A stretch of 11,244 bases of DNA from Flavobacteriales bacterium UBA5422. GTDB lineage: Bacteria > Bacteroidota > Bacteroidia > Flavobacteriales_D > Crocinitomicaceae. Location: the NCBI GenBank assembly GCA_002409405.1, contig DHNG01000025.1:87964-99207 (forward strand). The letters run 5' to 3'. Below are positions 1 to 7,775 of the stretch, one piece after another. Position 1 is the first letter of the stretch; each line of letters begins with the position of its first letter. The notes under the pieces are model-generated. The model was not told the DNA's origin, did no database searches, and was given only the letters and a program-made list of their open reading frames with translations. Position numbers and translations under genes: made by a program.

Positions 1-612
1 TTACTGAAAGGAGGGGTATTTCTAATTCCAATCGTTTTATTGTTGTTTTATACAATCTCCGTCGGGATCGAAAAATTCCTATACATTCGCAGAGTAACGC
101 GTTTCGACGCTTCCTTACTGAATGACATGCGCAGTAACCTGGTACAGGGAAATGTTGAAAATGCACTTTCTACTGTTTCCCGCGATAAAACGGCTTACGG
201 AAATGTGATCAAAGAAGGGGTACAAACAATTGGTCGTCCGGTTTCCGAAATCGAATCAAATATGGAAAAAGCCACCAACATTGAAATCGGTAAAATGGAA
301 AAAAACCTGGGGCATCTGGGAATGATTGCAGGACTTGCTCCGACACTGGGATTCGTTGGTACAATTTCAGGGGTAATCAAAATTTTCTACAGCATTTCCA
401 TCACTGAGAACGTAAGTATCGGTAACATCTCGGCTGGTTTGTATGAAAAAATGATTGCCAGTGGTGCAGGTTTGACAGTAGGGATCATTGCATTTGCTAT
501 TTATCACATACTGAACGGAATCATTGACAACTACACATTGAATGTTCAGAAAGTAAATATGGATTTTGTAAACATTATTCAACGACCAAACCATGGCGAT
601 AAGACGAAATAA
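1..612 (+). CDS. exbB: ExbB/TolQ/MotA-family proton channel protein (5' truncated)
   Basis: Inner-membrane proton-channel subunit that, with the ExbD/TolR-type protein encoded next, couples the proton-motive force to outer-membrane energisation (TonB- or Tol-type systems). The frame is open from base 1, so the true start lies upstream. 203 residues are visible; homologues are about 220-240, so perhaps 20-30 are missing. The visible part begins with a hydrophobic segment after a Lys-Gly-Gly (the usual first membrane helix), then a charged cytoplasmic region with alternating acidic and basic residues. Next come the family signature around GLAPTLGFVGTISGVI (helix 2) and helix 3 around SGAGLTVGIIAFAIYHIL. 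The stop overlaps the next start by 20 nt, so the two are co-transcribed and probably translationally coupled. ExbB, TolQ and a gliding- or motility-associated MotA-like role cannot be told apart from sequence alone. The family call is firm; the symbol is provisional. Confidence 0.9.
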   Translation, partial: LLKGGVFLIPIVLLLFYTISVGIEKFLYIRRVTRFDASLLNDMRSNLVQGNVENALSTVSRDKTAYGNVIKEGVQTIGRPVSEIESNMEKATNIEIGKMEKNLGHLGMIAGLAPTLGFVGTISGVIKIFYSISITENVSIGNISAGLYEKMIASGAGLTVGIIAFAIYHILNGIIDNYTLNVQKVNMDFVNIIQRPNHGDKTK

Positions 613-991
613 ACGATTCCACGTTGAGATCGCAAAGGATGCATTAAGTGACATCATGTTCTTCTTATTGCTGTTCTTTTTGATCATTTCAACACTGGCG
701 AACCCAAACGTAATTAAAATGGATTTGCCAAAGGCTGATGCTCCGGAAAAAACATCGCAAAAGCACCTGACGCTTTCCGTTACGAAAGATGAAGGCTTTT
801 TTATAGATAAAGAACCGGTAGCATTTGAAGACCTGGAAAATGTACTGCTTGCAAAGACTGCGGAACTGGGGAATACAACGGTTGTGGTGCGGATTCCATA
901 CGACATGGAAGTACAAAACCTGATCGATGTATTACAGATCGGAACGAGGAACGATTTAAAGTTCGTAATTGCTGCCGATATCACAAAATAA
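593..991 (+). CDS. exbD: ExbD/TolR-family biopolymer transport protein
   Basis: Partner of the preceding channel protein. 132 residues, the usual ExbD/TolR size. A basic cytoplasmic N-terminus (MAIRRNKRF) is followed by one transmembrane helix at about residues 19-37. At its cytoplasmic edge lies Asp20, in the place of the family's essential proton-carrying aspartate. The rest is a periplasmic domain in which KMDLPKA and the C-terminal pattern IPYDMEVQNLIDVLQ resemble the ExbD/TolR fold. The ATG at 593 lies inside the upstream gene (20-nt overlap). A strong terminator follows 37 nt after the stop, so this is the last gene of its transcript: no tonB, tolA or second exbD follows. ExbD versus TolR is unresolved. 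Confidence 0.9.
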   Translation: MAIRRNKRFHVEIAKDALSDIMFFLLLFFLIISTLANPNVIKMDLPKADAPEKTSQKHLTLSVTKDEGFFIDKEPVAFEDLENVLLAKTAELGNTTVVVRIPYDMEVQNLIDVLQIGTRNDLKFVIAADITK

Positions 992-1027
992 GGTTATTAC
1001 AGATAACAAAAACAAATATATATACCC

Positions 1028-1059
1028 AAACCGATGGAGATTCTTCATCGGTTTTTTTT
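1028..1059 (+). terminator. Rho-independent terminator of the exbBD transcript
   Basis: A near-perfect hairpin: arm 1028-1039 (core AACCGATG) pairs with 1043-1054 (core CATCGGTT), with one G-U pair and a 3-nt loop. It runs into eight consecutive T (1052-1059). It sits 37 nt after the exbD stop. Confidence 0.88.
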
Positions 1060-1424
1060 GTGCACCATGCACACTCATTACTCAAAACGATTTACGCTAC
1101 CTCTCTTGCATTTAATTAGTTCAAGAGGTAAGTTCCTCATAAAAGTAATAATTGGACGCCTATGGTCTTCTGAGAAGGCTTTTCGATTATTCCCCTCGTT
1201 TCTATTCTCCTCTCTATCAGGAATCGATCAGAGAGGATTCAAATAGAGAAAACAAAGTGGATTGTTATGTATTATCAGAACTATTTTAGACACAATAACG
1301 ATATACATCCATGCATTATCTGGGTTCACTCTTCCACAACCACGGATTTACACAACTGGTAGATTGATTTTTTGGCTGTTACTATACTCCTCCATTCGTT
1401 CCGATAGCTATCAGAATCTATGGT
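1060..1424. other. Gene-free stretch with two imperfect hairpins
   Basis: This stretch of about 365 nt between convergent exbBD and secDF holds no credible gene. Two inverted repeats are visible. At 1098-1130, TACCTC..TTG pairs with CAAGAGGTA, with a 2-nt bulge. At 1201-1247, perfect 8-bp arms TCCTCTCT (1208-1215) and AGAGAGGA (1230-1237) are flanked by outer arms TCTATT (1201-1206) and AATAGA (1242-1247). A 10-bp palindrome GATAGCTATC is at 1403-1412. No TAnnTTTG promoter box was found on either strand, no tRNA fold was recognised, and no remnant of a known protein or transposon could be seen. Confidence 0.5.
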
Positions 1425-1455
1425 AAAAATGGTCCCTATTTTTAAGTGGGGACCA
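1425..1455 (-). terminator. Probable second (backup) terminator downstream of secDF
   Basis: Read on the minus strand, TGGTCCC (from 1455) pairs with GGGACCA (to 1430), a 7-bp stem with a 12-nt loop, followed at once by five T (1429-1425). It lies directly behind the main secDF terminator, giving a tandem pair. On the plus strand the hairpin is not followed by a T run, so it is not a plus-strand terminator. Confidence 0.55.
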
Positions 1456-1492
1456 AAATAAAAAAGGCCGTTCAACTAATGAACGACCTTTT
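1456..1492 (-). terminator. Rho-independent terminator of secDF
   Basis: On the minus strand, AAGGTCGTTCA pairs with TGAACGGCCTT through one G-U pair. The 5-nt loop spans 1475-1479, and T-rich sequence (1465-1456, T runs broken by one A) follows. It begins 24 nt after the secDF stop codon. The G-U pair, which would be a C-A mismatch in a plus-strand transcript, and the T run both favour minus-strand function. Confidence 0.85.
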
Positions 1493-1515
1493 CTTATATT
1501 GAATTTAATCTGATC

Positions 1516-4476
1516 TTATTCCTCTTTCTTAGAAAGGTCAATCAATACCGGAGTTGCGATGAAAATAGACGCATATGTTCCGACAATTACACCTATCAAC
1601 TGTGCGAAGATAAACCCTCTGATCGGAGAACCTCCGAAGAACAACATGATCAACAATACAAAGATCACACTTGCTCCCGTGTTAAACGTTCTTGATAACG
1701 TAGAGTTCAACGCCAAGTTAATTTCCTTCGTGTTGATAACCTGATTACCATATCCTAAATTTTCACGAATACGGTCAAATACAACGACCGTGTCATTGAT
1801 TCCATAACCAACTACTGTCAGGATGGCTGCGATAAACGCCTGGTCTACATCCATGTTGAATGGGAGAATTCCGTTGAATACAGAGAATACACCTAAAATT
1901 ACAATAACTGTAAAGGCAAGTGACGCTACTGTTCCAACTGAATATTGCCATTTTCCGAATCGGAAGAAAATGTATCCGAACATGATTGCAAGGGAAGCAA
2001 GAACCGCCCAGATAGAAGAACGTGTTAACTCGTCTGAAATCGTCGGAGATACCGTTCTTGACTCCATGATCTTATAACCACCCCATTTGTCTTCTCCGGA
2101 CTTGAACGCGTCTTCCAGCTTTTTCACAACCTGACCATTTGCGGATTCATTCCCCAATAAATAATTGGTAACAATCTCAACATTATAGGAGTTGTTTTTC
2201 GTTTTCAATACAATGGATGCTTCCGAAGAATTGAACGATTTACGAATACTTTGTTCCAACTGGTTCAGATCACCTTTAATCGACTCGTCGAACTTCACGA
2301 CATATGTACGACCACCGGAGAATTCCACACTTGGATTCAATCCTTTTGTAAATACAGCTGCCAATGATGCAACGACTACCAATCCGGAGATCATGTAGAA
2401 TACTTTTCTTTTTCCTGCAAAATCAATGTTTGCATTTTTGAAGGCATCTTTCGTCATTTTGATATCAAATGAGATCGTTTTACCTCTTCTCATCTGAATG
2501 TCAAAAATCAATTTAGTAATCACCAATGCAGAGAATACAGATGTAAAGATACCGATGATCAATGTGATTGCAAATGATTCGATTGGTCCGGATCCCAGCA
2601 ATTTCAATACGATTGCAGTCAATAATGATGTTACGTTGGCATCAATAATCGGGTTCAATGACTTACGGAATCCTTCGTTGATAGCTGTCGCCTGGTCTTT
2701 CCCGGCAGATAACTCTTCCCGGACACGTTCATAGATCAGGACGTTGGCATCAATCGCCATTGCAAATGACAATACGATTCCGGCAATACCAGCCAGTGTC
2801 AATACCGCTCCGAAAGAAGCAAGTGTACCGAAGATAAAAACAACGTTCGCGATCAATACGATACTTGCAACACGTCCTGCTTTACCATAGTAGAAAATAA
2901 CATATAGTAATACAACCAATAAAGACACTCCAAATGAGATCATACTTGAACGTGCATTCTCAGCTCCTACTGTCGGTCCTACTTTTACCTGTTCTTTGAT
3001 CACACATGGTGCAGGAAGTGCACCTCCGTTCAATAATCCCGCAAATTTAGTTGCTTCTTCAAACGAGAAGTTCCCTGTAATCTCCGTATTTCCTTGTGTA
3101 ATTGCATTCTGCACAACCGGCGCACTGTAAACAATGTTATCCATTGTAATTGCAACTGCTTTTCCTACATTCTCTCCAGTCATCAATGCCCATTTCTCAG
3201 CACCTTCTGTTGTCATACGCAGGTTTACTGTTCGCTGCCCTCTGTCATTTACATCCGGAGTTGCTTTCTGGATATCTTTTCCTCCTACACGCGCTTTACC
3301 ACTTGCAGGTACTTTAATCGCATACAAGAAGTATCCTGGTTTTTTCTCCAACACTTCCGGGTCAGAAGACCACATGAATTTCAGGTCTTCAGGGAATGTT
3401 TGTCTGATATCATTGCGCGCAAGAATCTGATCAACCAATGTACGGTCTTCAATCGTAGCAAATGCCATGAACGGGTTTTCACCTACCGGAACAACCAATT
3501 CACCCAATCCCTTCGTTCCTGTATTACTCAGGTCGCCCAGATTGTCAAGTGAAAGTGTCTCTGTAGAATCTCCTGCAGCTGTTGTGTCAGCTTCTTCGAT
3601 CATTGTCGCTTCTTTCTGTGTAGAAAGCGTAACAGCATCCGCCCAGTTTCTTGCAATTTCTTGTCCGGTATATGTTTCGAAAAACTGCAGGTTTGCTGTT
3701 GATTGCAATTGCTCTGCTACTGTTTTCTCATCCTGAACCCCCGGAAGTTCTACATACAAACGGTTATTTTGCTCATCTTTCTGAATGTTCGGCTGCGATA
3801 CACCAAACTGATTCACACGACGGTCAATAATTTCTTCAATTCCGTTCATAGAAGATTTTACTCTGTCATTCAGGAATTTCACTACCTCTTCATCCGTGGA
3901 TTTAATATTTAATTCTTCATTATCAACAAGCGAAAACAACGATACCAATGGAACATTCTTGTTGATTTGTTTGTGCTTTTGGTAGAATATCTTGATGAAG
4001 TCACCTCCTTTTACAGTATATTCACCCATTGCAGCATCAAATACCTTTCTGAATTTAGAGTCACGTTCGCTTCTTGCGAAGTTCTTCACCATTTCAGGAA
4101 TATTGATTTCCATTGTAACGGACATCCCCCCTACCAGGTCAAGTCCAAATGCCATTGAACGCTTTTTAACAGTAGAGAAAGAAGAACCTAAAACAGGGTA
4201 AACCGGCGCGTCTCCTTTTTCTTTCAATTTTTTATTGATCAGAGCAGCACGTGCATTCTCTTCACCTTCCGGCTTTCTGAAGTCAATTAAAATACCATCA
4301 ATGACAATCGTATCTCCGGTCTTGCCTGCCAATTCTTTGTAATCGCCAAGTTCATTCTCAACTTCCTTTTCTACCTTCTTTTCAACAGAGTTGGAGACAA
4401 AAGTAAATGAAACTTGATACACTGAAATAACGACTAAAAGTATCGTTAAAAACCAGAAAAATCCTCTATTTCGCAT
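1516..4476 (-). CDS. secDF: Protein translocase subunit SecDF (fused SecD-SecF)
   Basis: Proton-driven accessory subunit of the Sec translocon that pulls emerging proteins into the periplasm. 986 residues; Bacteroidota carry SecD and SecF as one chain of about this size. SecD half: transmembrane helix 1 at about 6-28, the motif GLDLVGG (111-117), a large periplasmic P1 region, NGGALPAP (483-490), then a helix bundle with IDANVLIYERVREE (575-588), whose Asp is a family proton-relay residue. SecF half: IDFAGKRK (684-691), GLNPSVEFSGG (712-722), and a second bundle with GINDTVVVFDRIRE (892-905) carrying the matching Asp895. Both halves have all signature motifs, so the gene looks intact. Residues about 283-330 are a Thr/Ser/Asp/Gly-rich, probably disordered insert in the P1 region. 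It is monocistronic here, with its own promoter box and tandem terminators. The start ATG is the first in frame and begins a basic n-region plus helix. Confidence 0.97.
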   Translation of the reverse strand: MRNRGFFWFLTILLVVISVYQVSFTFVSNSVEKKVEKEVENELGDYKELAGKTGDTIVIDGILIDFRKPEGEENARAALINKKLKEKGDAPVYPVLGSSFSTVKKRSMAFGLDLVGGMSVTMEINIPEMVKNFARSERDSKFRKVFDAAMGEYTVKGGDFIKIFYQKHKQINKNVPLVSLFSLVDNEELNIKSTDEEVVKFLNDRVKSSMNGIEEIIDRRVNQFGVSQPNIQKDEQNNRLYVELPGVQDEKTVAEQLQSTANLQFFETYTGQEIARNWADAVTLSTQKEATMIEEADTTAAGDSTETLSLDNLGDLSNTGTKGLGELVVPVGENPFMAFATIEDRTLVDQILARNDIRQTFPEDLKFMWSSDPEVLEKKPGYFLYAIKVPASGKARVGGKDIQKATPDVNDRGQRTVNLRMTTEGAEKWALMTGENVGKAVAITMDNIVYSAPVVQNAITQGNTEITGNFSFEEATKFAGLLNGGALPAPCVIKEQVKVGPTVGAENARSSMISFGVSLLVVLLYVIFYYGKAGRVASIVLIANVVFIFGTLASFGAVLTLAGIAGIVLSFAMAIDANVLIYERVREELSAGKDQATAINEGFRKSLNPIIDANVTSLLTAIVLKLLGSGPIESFAITLIIGIFTSVFSALVITKLIFDIQMRRGKTISFDIKMTKDAFKNANIDFAGKRKVFYMISGLVVVASLAAVFTKGLNPSVEFSGGRTYVVKFDESIKGDLNQLEQSIRKSFNSSEASIVLKTKNNSYNVEIVTNYLLGNESANGQVVKKLEDAFKSGEDKWGGYKIMESRTVSPTISDELTRSSIWAVLASLAIMFGYIFFRFGKWQYSVGTVASLAFTVIVILGVFSVFNGILPFNMDVDQAFIAAILTVVGYGINDTVVVFDRIRENLGYGNQVINTKEINLALNSTLSRTFNTGASVIFVLLIMLFFGGSPIRGFIFAQLIGVIVGTYASIFIATPVLIDLSKKEE

Positions 4477-4511
4477 ATTGGTTGTTTTCGTTTAAATTAT
4501 TTACAAAGTCG

Positions 4512-4519
4512 CAAATATA
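4512..4519 (-). promoter_or_regulatory. Putative secDF promoter (-7 box TATATTTG)
   Basis: On the minus strand TATATTTG matches the Bacteroidota -7 consensus TAnnTTTG. It ends 35 nt before the secDF ATG, giving a short A/T-rich leader. The -33 element is weak: the best candidate is ATTG (4545-4542), 22 nt upstream. A nine-A run at 4552-4560 (T9 on the minus strand) lies just beyond and could act like an UP element or bend DNA, which is inference. Confidence 0.5.
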
Positions 4520-4664
4520 GAATTTCCAAGCGTGAAATAGACAATCAGACCAAAAAAAAATAAACAATTAGAAATAAACTGTTAAAAACAATTCCCGGGG
4601 ATCTGTCAATCGGCATTTAGAATCCTCTATGAATCCCCGTTCGACAAATATATGTTACCCCCTA

Positions 4665-4694
4665 TTTGATTTAGAATCAGAAATAGTATCTTTG
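4665..4694 (+). promoter_or_regulatory. Promoter of the PASTA-T9SS-rluD operon
   Basis: TTTG (4665-4668), an 18-nt spacer, then TATCTTTG (4687-4694) fits the primary-sigma promoter of Bacteroidota (-33 TTTG, -7 TAnnTTTG). It ends 26 nt before the ATG at 4721, so the leader would be about 20 nt. This is the clearest promoter in the window. Confidence 0.72.
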
Positions 4695-4720
4695 TTTCCA
4701 TTTACACATTTTGATAAACT

Positions 4721-5506
4721 ATGAGTTTAGGCGCGAAATTCAAAAACTTCTTCTTTACTAAAAAATTTCTGGTTAATCTGGGATTGCTGATTTTAACGTA
4801 TGTTGTCATCGTATTTGTCCTGAATATATACCTGGATAGTTACACAGATCACGGAGAAAAAATCGCTGTTCCCAACCTGATTGGAAAAAACCAGAAACAA
4901 TTGCCTTCCATTGTTGAGAACCTGGGATTGCACTACGAAATTTCTGAAAGCGTGTATGATCCTTCACAGGCTGATGGGACGATCATCTTCCAGGATCCGG
5001 CTCCAAGTGCTCAATCAGATATCTTTGTAAAGGAAGGAAGAATCGTTCGTGTCAAAATATCCAAAAAATCGCAATTGATTGAAGTTCCTAACTGTGTTGA
5101 TAAATCGCAACGATTTGCAGAGAACATTCTCAAAAGCAGGGGATTGAAATTCAAAATAGAATACAGACCTTCCGTAGAAGCAGCCGGCGCGGTAATTCAG
5201 CAGTTGTACAACGGGAAGACAATCAATGAAAAAGAAAAAGTATCCATTGGCTCAACGATTACATTAATTGTAGGAAAAGGTGCTCTTGGAGGAGAAATTC
5301 CGACTCCTAATTTAATGGATCTGACAATATGTGATGTAAAAAGCCGTTTATCTGTTGTTCCGAACATTAGCTTGGTAGTAATTTGCGACGGATGTGTTAC
5401 AAGTGCGGACAGTTGTTCTGCCCGCGTGTTTTCTCAAAGCCCAGAGTATATAGAAGGGGGCGTAGTCTCCGGAGGTGCTACCATAACTGTTCATGCAACA
5501 AAGTAA
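4721..5506 (+). CDS. Membrane-anchored protein with three PASTA domains
   Basis: 261 residues: a short basic cytoplasmic N-terminus, one transmembrane helix (about 16-37), then three tandem PASTA repeats on the periplasmic side. Repeat 1 is about 46-114 (starting KIAVPNLIGK), repeat 2 about 118-186 (LIEVPNCVDK) and repeat 3 about 191-260 (EIPTPNLMDL). PASTA domains bind peptidoglycan fragments or beta-lactams in kinases and penicillin-binding proteins of Gram-positives; here there is no kinase or transpeptidase domain, so a wall-associated or scaffold role is inference. Repeat 1 has no cysteine, repeat 2 has one (Cys125), and repeat 3 has four (204, 222, 225, 232), including a CxxC. From memory, a PASTA gene beside an RluD gene is a recurrent Flavobacteriia arrangement. 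A consensus promoter lies just upstream and the next gene begins 7 nt after the stop, so it leads an operon. Confidence 0.88.
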   Translation: MSLGAKFKNFFFTKKFLVNLGLLILTYVVIVFVLNIYLDSYTDHGEKIAVPNLIGKNQKQLPSIVENLGLHYEISESVYDPSQADGTIIFQDPAPSAQSDIFVKEGRIVRVKISKKSQLIEVPNCVDKSQRFAENILKSRGLKFKIEYRPSVEAAGAVIQQLYNGKTINEKEKVSIGSTITLIVGKGALGGEIPTPNLMDLTICDVKSRLSVVPNISLVVICDGCVTSADSCSARVFSQSPEYIEGGVVSGGATITVHATK

Positions 5507-5513
5507 AACTTAA

Positions 5514-7775
5514 ATGGTACACATGAAAACGATTGCTACAATTTTCATTTTTTTAATGGGATTAAACAACTCCTTTTCTCAGGGAGAAGGTGTTTTACCG
5601 ATCACACACAACCTGGAGTTGATCGAACAACAAACAAGCAAGTATCAAACAAAATCGACAGGGAGTATTGACAGTACATTTATTTATACGGTCGACACAA
5701 TTGTTCTCCCGATTTTTGATGATTTCTCCAAAAACAGAATTCAACCGTACAATGCAGATTATTCTGATCCGGGAGTAACCTCGACATTGTACTACCGGTT
5801 AACAGACGAAAATGACATTCCATTCCCTGCAACTGCTGTTTATACAACACAGGTAACATTCAGGAGAACCTTTAATACAAACACAGGAGAAACAACTAAT
5901 TCAAACCTTCCCGGAATCGCTATAAAAAAAGGAAATCTAAACAGTTATCCGGTCGTTTATGAAACAGTTACCGGATATCCTCCTTATTACATCTACGACA
6001 CGGTTGGCGTTCCGGATATTCCGGACACAGTCTGGCTTGTAGGACCTGATCTAAAACAAGATTCTGCACGACAATTCTTCGCACATGCTTCCACCCCGGG
6101 AACCTACTGGATCGACGACAATGCTTACCACAATTACCGGTTTGCAAAAAACCCATGGTCAATCGGAGTGATGACCTTCGATGGAATTGACCGAACAGGT
6201 TATCCATATCAACTGGGAACGACATTATCAGGTGAAGCCGACTTTCTGACTTCCAAACCAATTGATTTAACAGGAAATTCAATTTCTGACAGTTTGTACA
6301 TTACATTCCTCTATCAAAAACAGGGATTGGGTGACATACCGGAATCCTCTGACTCTCTTATCCTGGAGTTTTACGATGTAACAGCACAAGTGTGGCGTCA
6401 TCAATGGTCCACAAACGGAGGAGCTGTGAGTGAATTCAAACTGGCACATATACCAATTAAAAATCCGGCATACTTTACCAATGCATTCCAATTCCGGTTT
6501 AAAAACTACGGAGGACTTTCCGGAGCATTGGATCACTTTCACATTGATTACGTAAATGTGCGTGACTTTTCCGGAATTCAGGATACACTGATCGAAGATT
6601 TTGCAATTTCTTATCCTACTGTCACTTTGTTGAAAGATTATACTTCCGTCCCGTGGGATCATTACCAGAATAATTTCAGTGGAAAAATGTCAACAGAAGT
6701 TCCGTTGACAGTACGCAACAGTTACCTGAATAATGGGGCAAACATCACATCTGCCGGAGGAGGTAGAATTGATGTGAAATACAATGGGACGTTGGAAGGA
6801 AGCGTGAATTTAAACGGTCAGATAATTGCGAATTACAATCCACCGTCGCAGCCAATTCCGGATTATCGCCCGCGAACAACCTACTTGTCTAAACATGATG
6901 TCTCTTCTTTTCAGTACGATCCGGCCAAACCGGGAACGAAGCAGTTATTTACCATAGAGACGATTGTATCTGTCCCTGTAGGATCCAACTACCCTCCAAA
7001 CGACACAACGTATTCCGAACAGTTTTTCGGTAATTACTATTCGTACGATGACGGAAGTGCAGAATTAGCTTACGGACCTCAGGGAGCACAGTCACGATTA
7101 GCCATAAAATATGATCCGTATGAAGCGGATTCTGTAATCGGAGCATACATTCATTTCGTACCGACTGTCAACAACGTAACCAATAAGTTGTTTCAGTTGA
7201 CAATCTGGGGCGACAACGGAGGCGTACCCGGAACTGTTTTGTATGAAGACAATGCATTCAATTTGCGTCAGCCGTCTTATGGATACGGGAGAAATACATT
7301 TATCAAATACTTCACTGATGATACCATCAAAGTACCGGTATCCGGAACGTTTTACATTGGATGGAAACAAATTGACGCAATTCGACTGGGAGTAGGCTTG
7401 GATCAGAATACAGACAAACATGAAAACACATTTTACAGTCTGGATGGAGGAATCACATGGGAGCAATCACAAATCCCGGGATCTGTAATGATTCGACCAA
7501 TTTTTTCTACAACAATGGATCCTGAATTAGGCGTAAAACCTGTTATAAAAGAATCTGCAGAGTTGACAATTTACCCGAATCCTTCTGGGGGTATTTACCA
7601 CATTCAGTCGTCAACAGGTCAATCAGGAGAAATTCAGGTGTATTCCATTCGCGGTGAACTGGTGTTAACTACGGACGAATCAACATTTGACATCAGCGGT
7701 CAACCTGACGGAATCTATTTAGTAAAATCTTCCTCTAATTTATCGAAAACGTATAAAGTAGTTAAGTCCAGATGA
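5514..7775 (+). CDS. Secreted protein with T9SS type A C-terminal sorting domain, function unknown
   Basis: 753 residues. The N-terminus is a Sec signal peptide: basic start, hydrophobic IATIFIFLMGL, likely cleavage near SFSQ (residues 20-23). The last 71 residues (about 683-753) form a T9SS type A sorting domain: YPNPSGG near 687, then GIYLVK near 733, and a basic end. This marks export across the outer membrane and usually cell-surface attachment or release. The middle has no recognised catalytic motif. Residues about 258-352 look like a beta-sandwich of the MAM or choice-of-anchor kind (FRFKNYGG, then LDHFHIDYVNV). Residues about 500-650 begin with YYSYDDGSAELAYG, a pattern I recall from other T9SS cargo. 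Start: ATG 5514 has an A-rich leader; ATG 5523 (MKTIATIF) is an equally good signal-peptide start. It lies 7 nt after the PASTA gene and overlaps rluD by 4 nt. Binding or adhesion is only a guess. Confidence 0.88.
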   Translation: MVHMKTIATIFIFLMGLNNSFSQGEGVLPITHNLELIEQQTSKYQTKSTGSIDSTFIYTVDTIVLPIFDDFSKNRIQPYNADYSDPGVTSTLYYRLTDENDIPFPATAVYTTQVTFRRTFNTNTGETTNSNLPGIAIKKGNLNSYPVVYETVTGYPPYYIYDTVGVPDIPDTVWLVGPDLKQDSARQFFAHASTPGTYWIDDNAYHNYRFAKNPWSIGVMTFDGIDRTGYPYQLGTTLSGEADFLTSKPIDLTGNSISDSLYITFLYQKQGLGDIPESSDSLILEFYDVTAQVWRHQWSTNGGAVSEFKLAHIPIKNPAYFTNAFQFRFKNYGGLSGALDHFHIDYVNVRDFSGIQDTLIEDFAISYPTVTLLKDYTSVPWDHYQNNFSGKMSTEVPLTVRNSYLNNGANITSAGGGRIDVKYNGTLEGSVNLNGQIIANYNPPSQPIPDYRPRTTYLSKHDVSSFQYDPAKPGTKQLFTIETIVSVPVGSNYPPNDTTYSEQFFGNYYSYDDGSAELAYGPQGAQSRLAIKYDPYEADSVIGAYIHFVPTVNNVTNKLFQLTIWGDNGGVPGTVLYEDNAFNLRQPSYGYGRNTFIKYFTDDTIKVPVSGTFYIGWKQIDAIRLGVGLDQNTDKHENTFYSLDGGITWEQSQIPGSVMIRPIFSTTMDPELGVKPVIKESAELTIYPNPSGGIYHIQSSTGQSGEIQVYSIRGELVLTTDESTFDISGQPDGIYLVKSSSNLSKTYKVVKSR

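Noticed and set aside
367..984. 205-codon open frame on the minus strand across exbB/exbD
   Set aside because: It is antisense to two clear family members and its translation has no recognisable domain; a shadow frame.
1013..1020. Minus-strand TATATTTG box just before the exbBD terminator
   Set aside because: No -33 partner at the right distance, and it would fire antisense into exbD with no gene to serve.
1034..1246. 70-codon open frame on the plus strand after exbD
   Set aside because: It starts inside the exbD terminator, has no promoter, and its translation resembles no known protein. It is more likely chance.
1310..1375. tRNA-like segment (GGTTCACTC followed by ACAACCACGG)
   Set aside because: No acceptor stem, D-arm or anticodon arm can be folded around it.
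3094..3552. 152-codon open frame opposite secDF
   Set aside because: It lies wholly antisense to conserved SecD coding sequence, and the Cys/Phe/Ser-rich translation is typical of a shadow frame.
4596..4639. 7-bp inverted repeat CGGGGAT / ATCCCCG in the secDF-PASTA interval
   Set aside because: The arms are short with a 30-nt loop and no T run; too weak to call an operator or terminator.
4721..5506. PASTA protein as part of a Ser/Thr kinase (PknB-type) system
   Set aside because: Only about 15 residues precede the membrane helix, so there is no kinase domain, and no kinase or phosphatase gene is nearby.
6279..6662. 127-codon minus-strand open frame opposite the T9SS gene
   Set aside because: No start context, promoter or domain; explained by codon bias of the sense gene.
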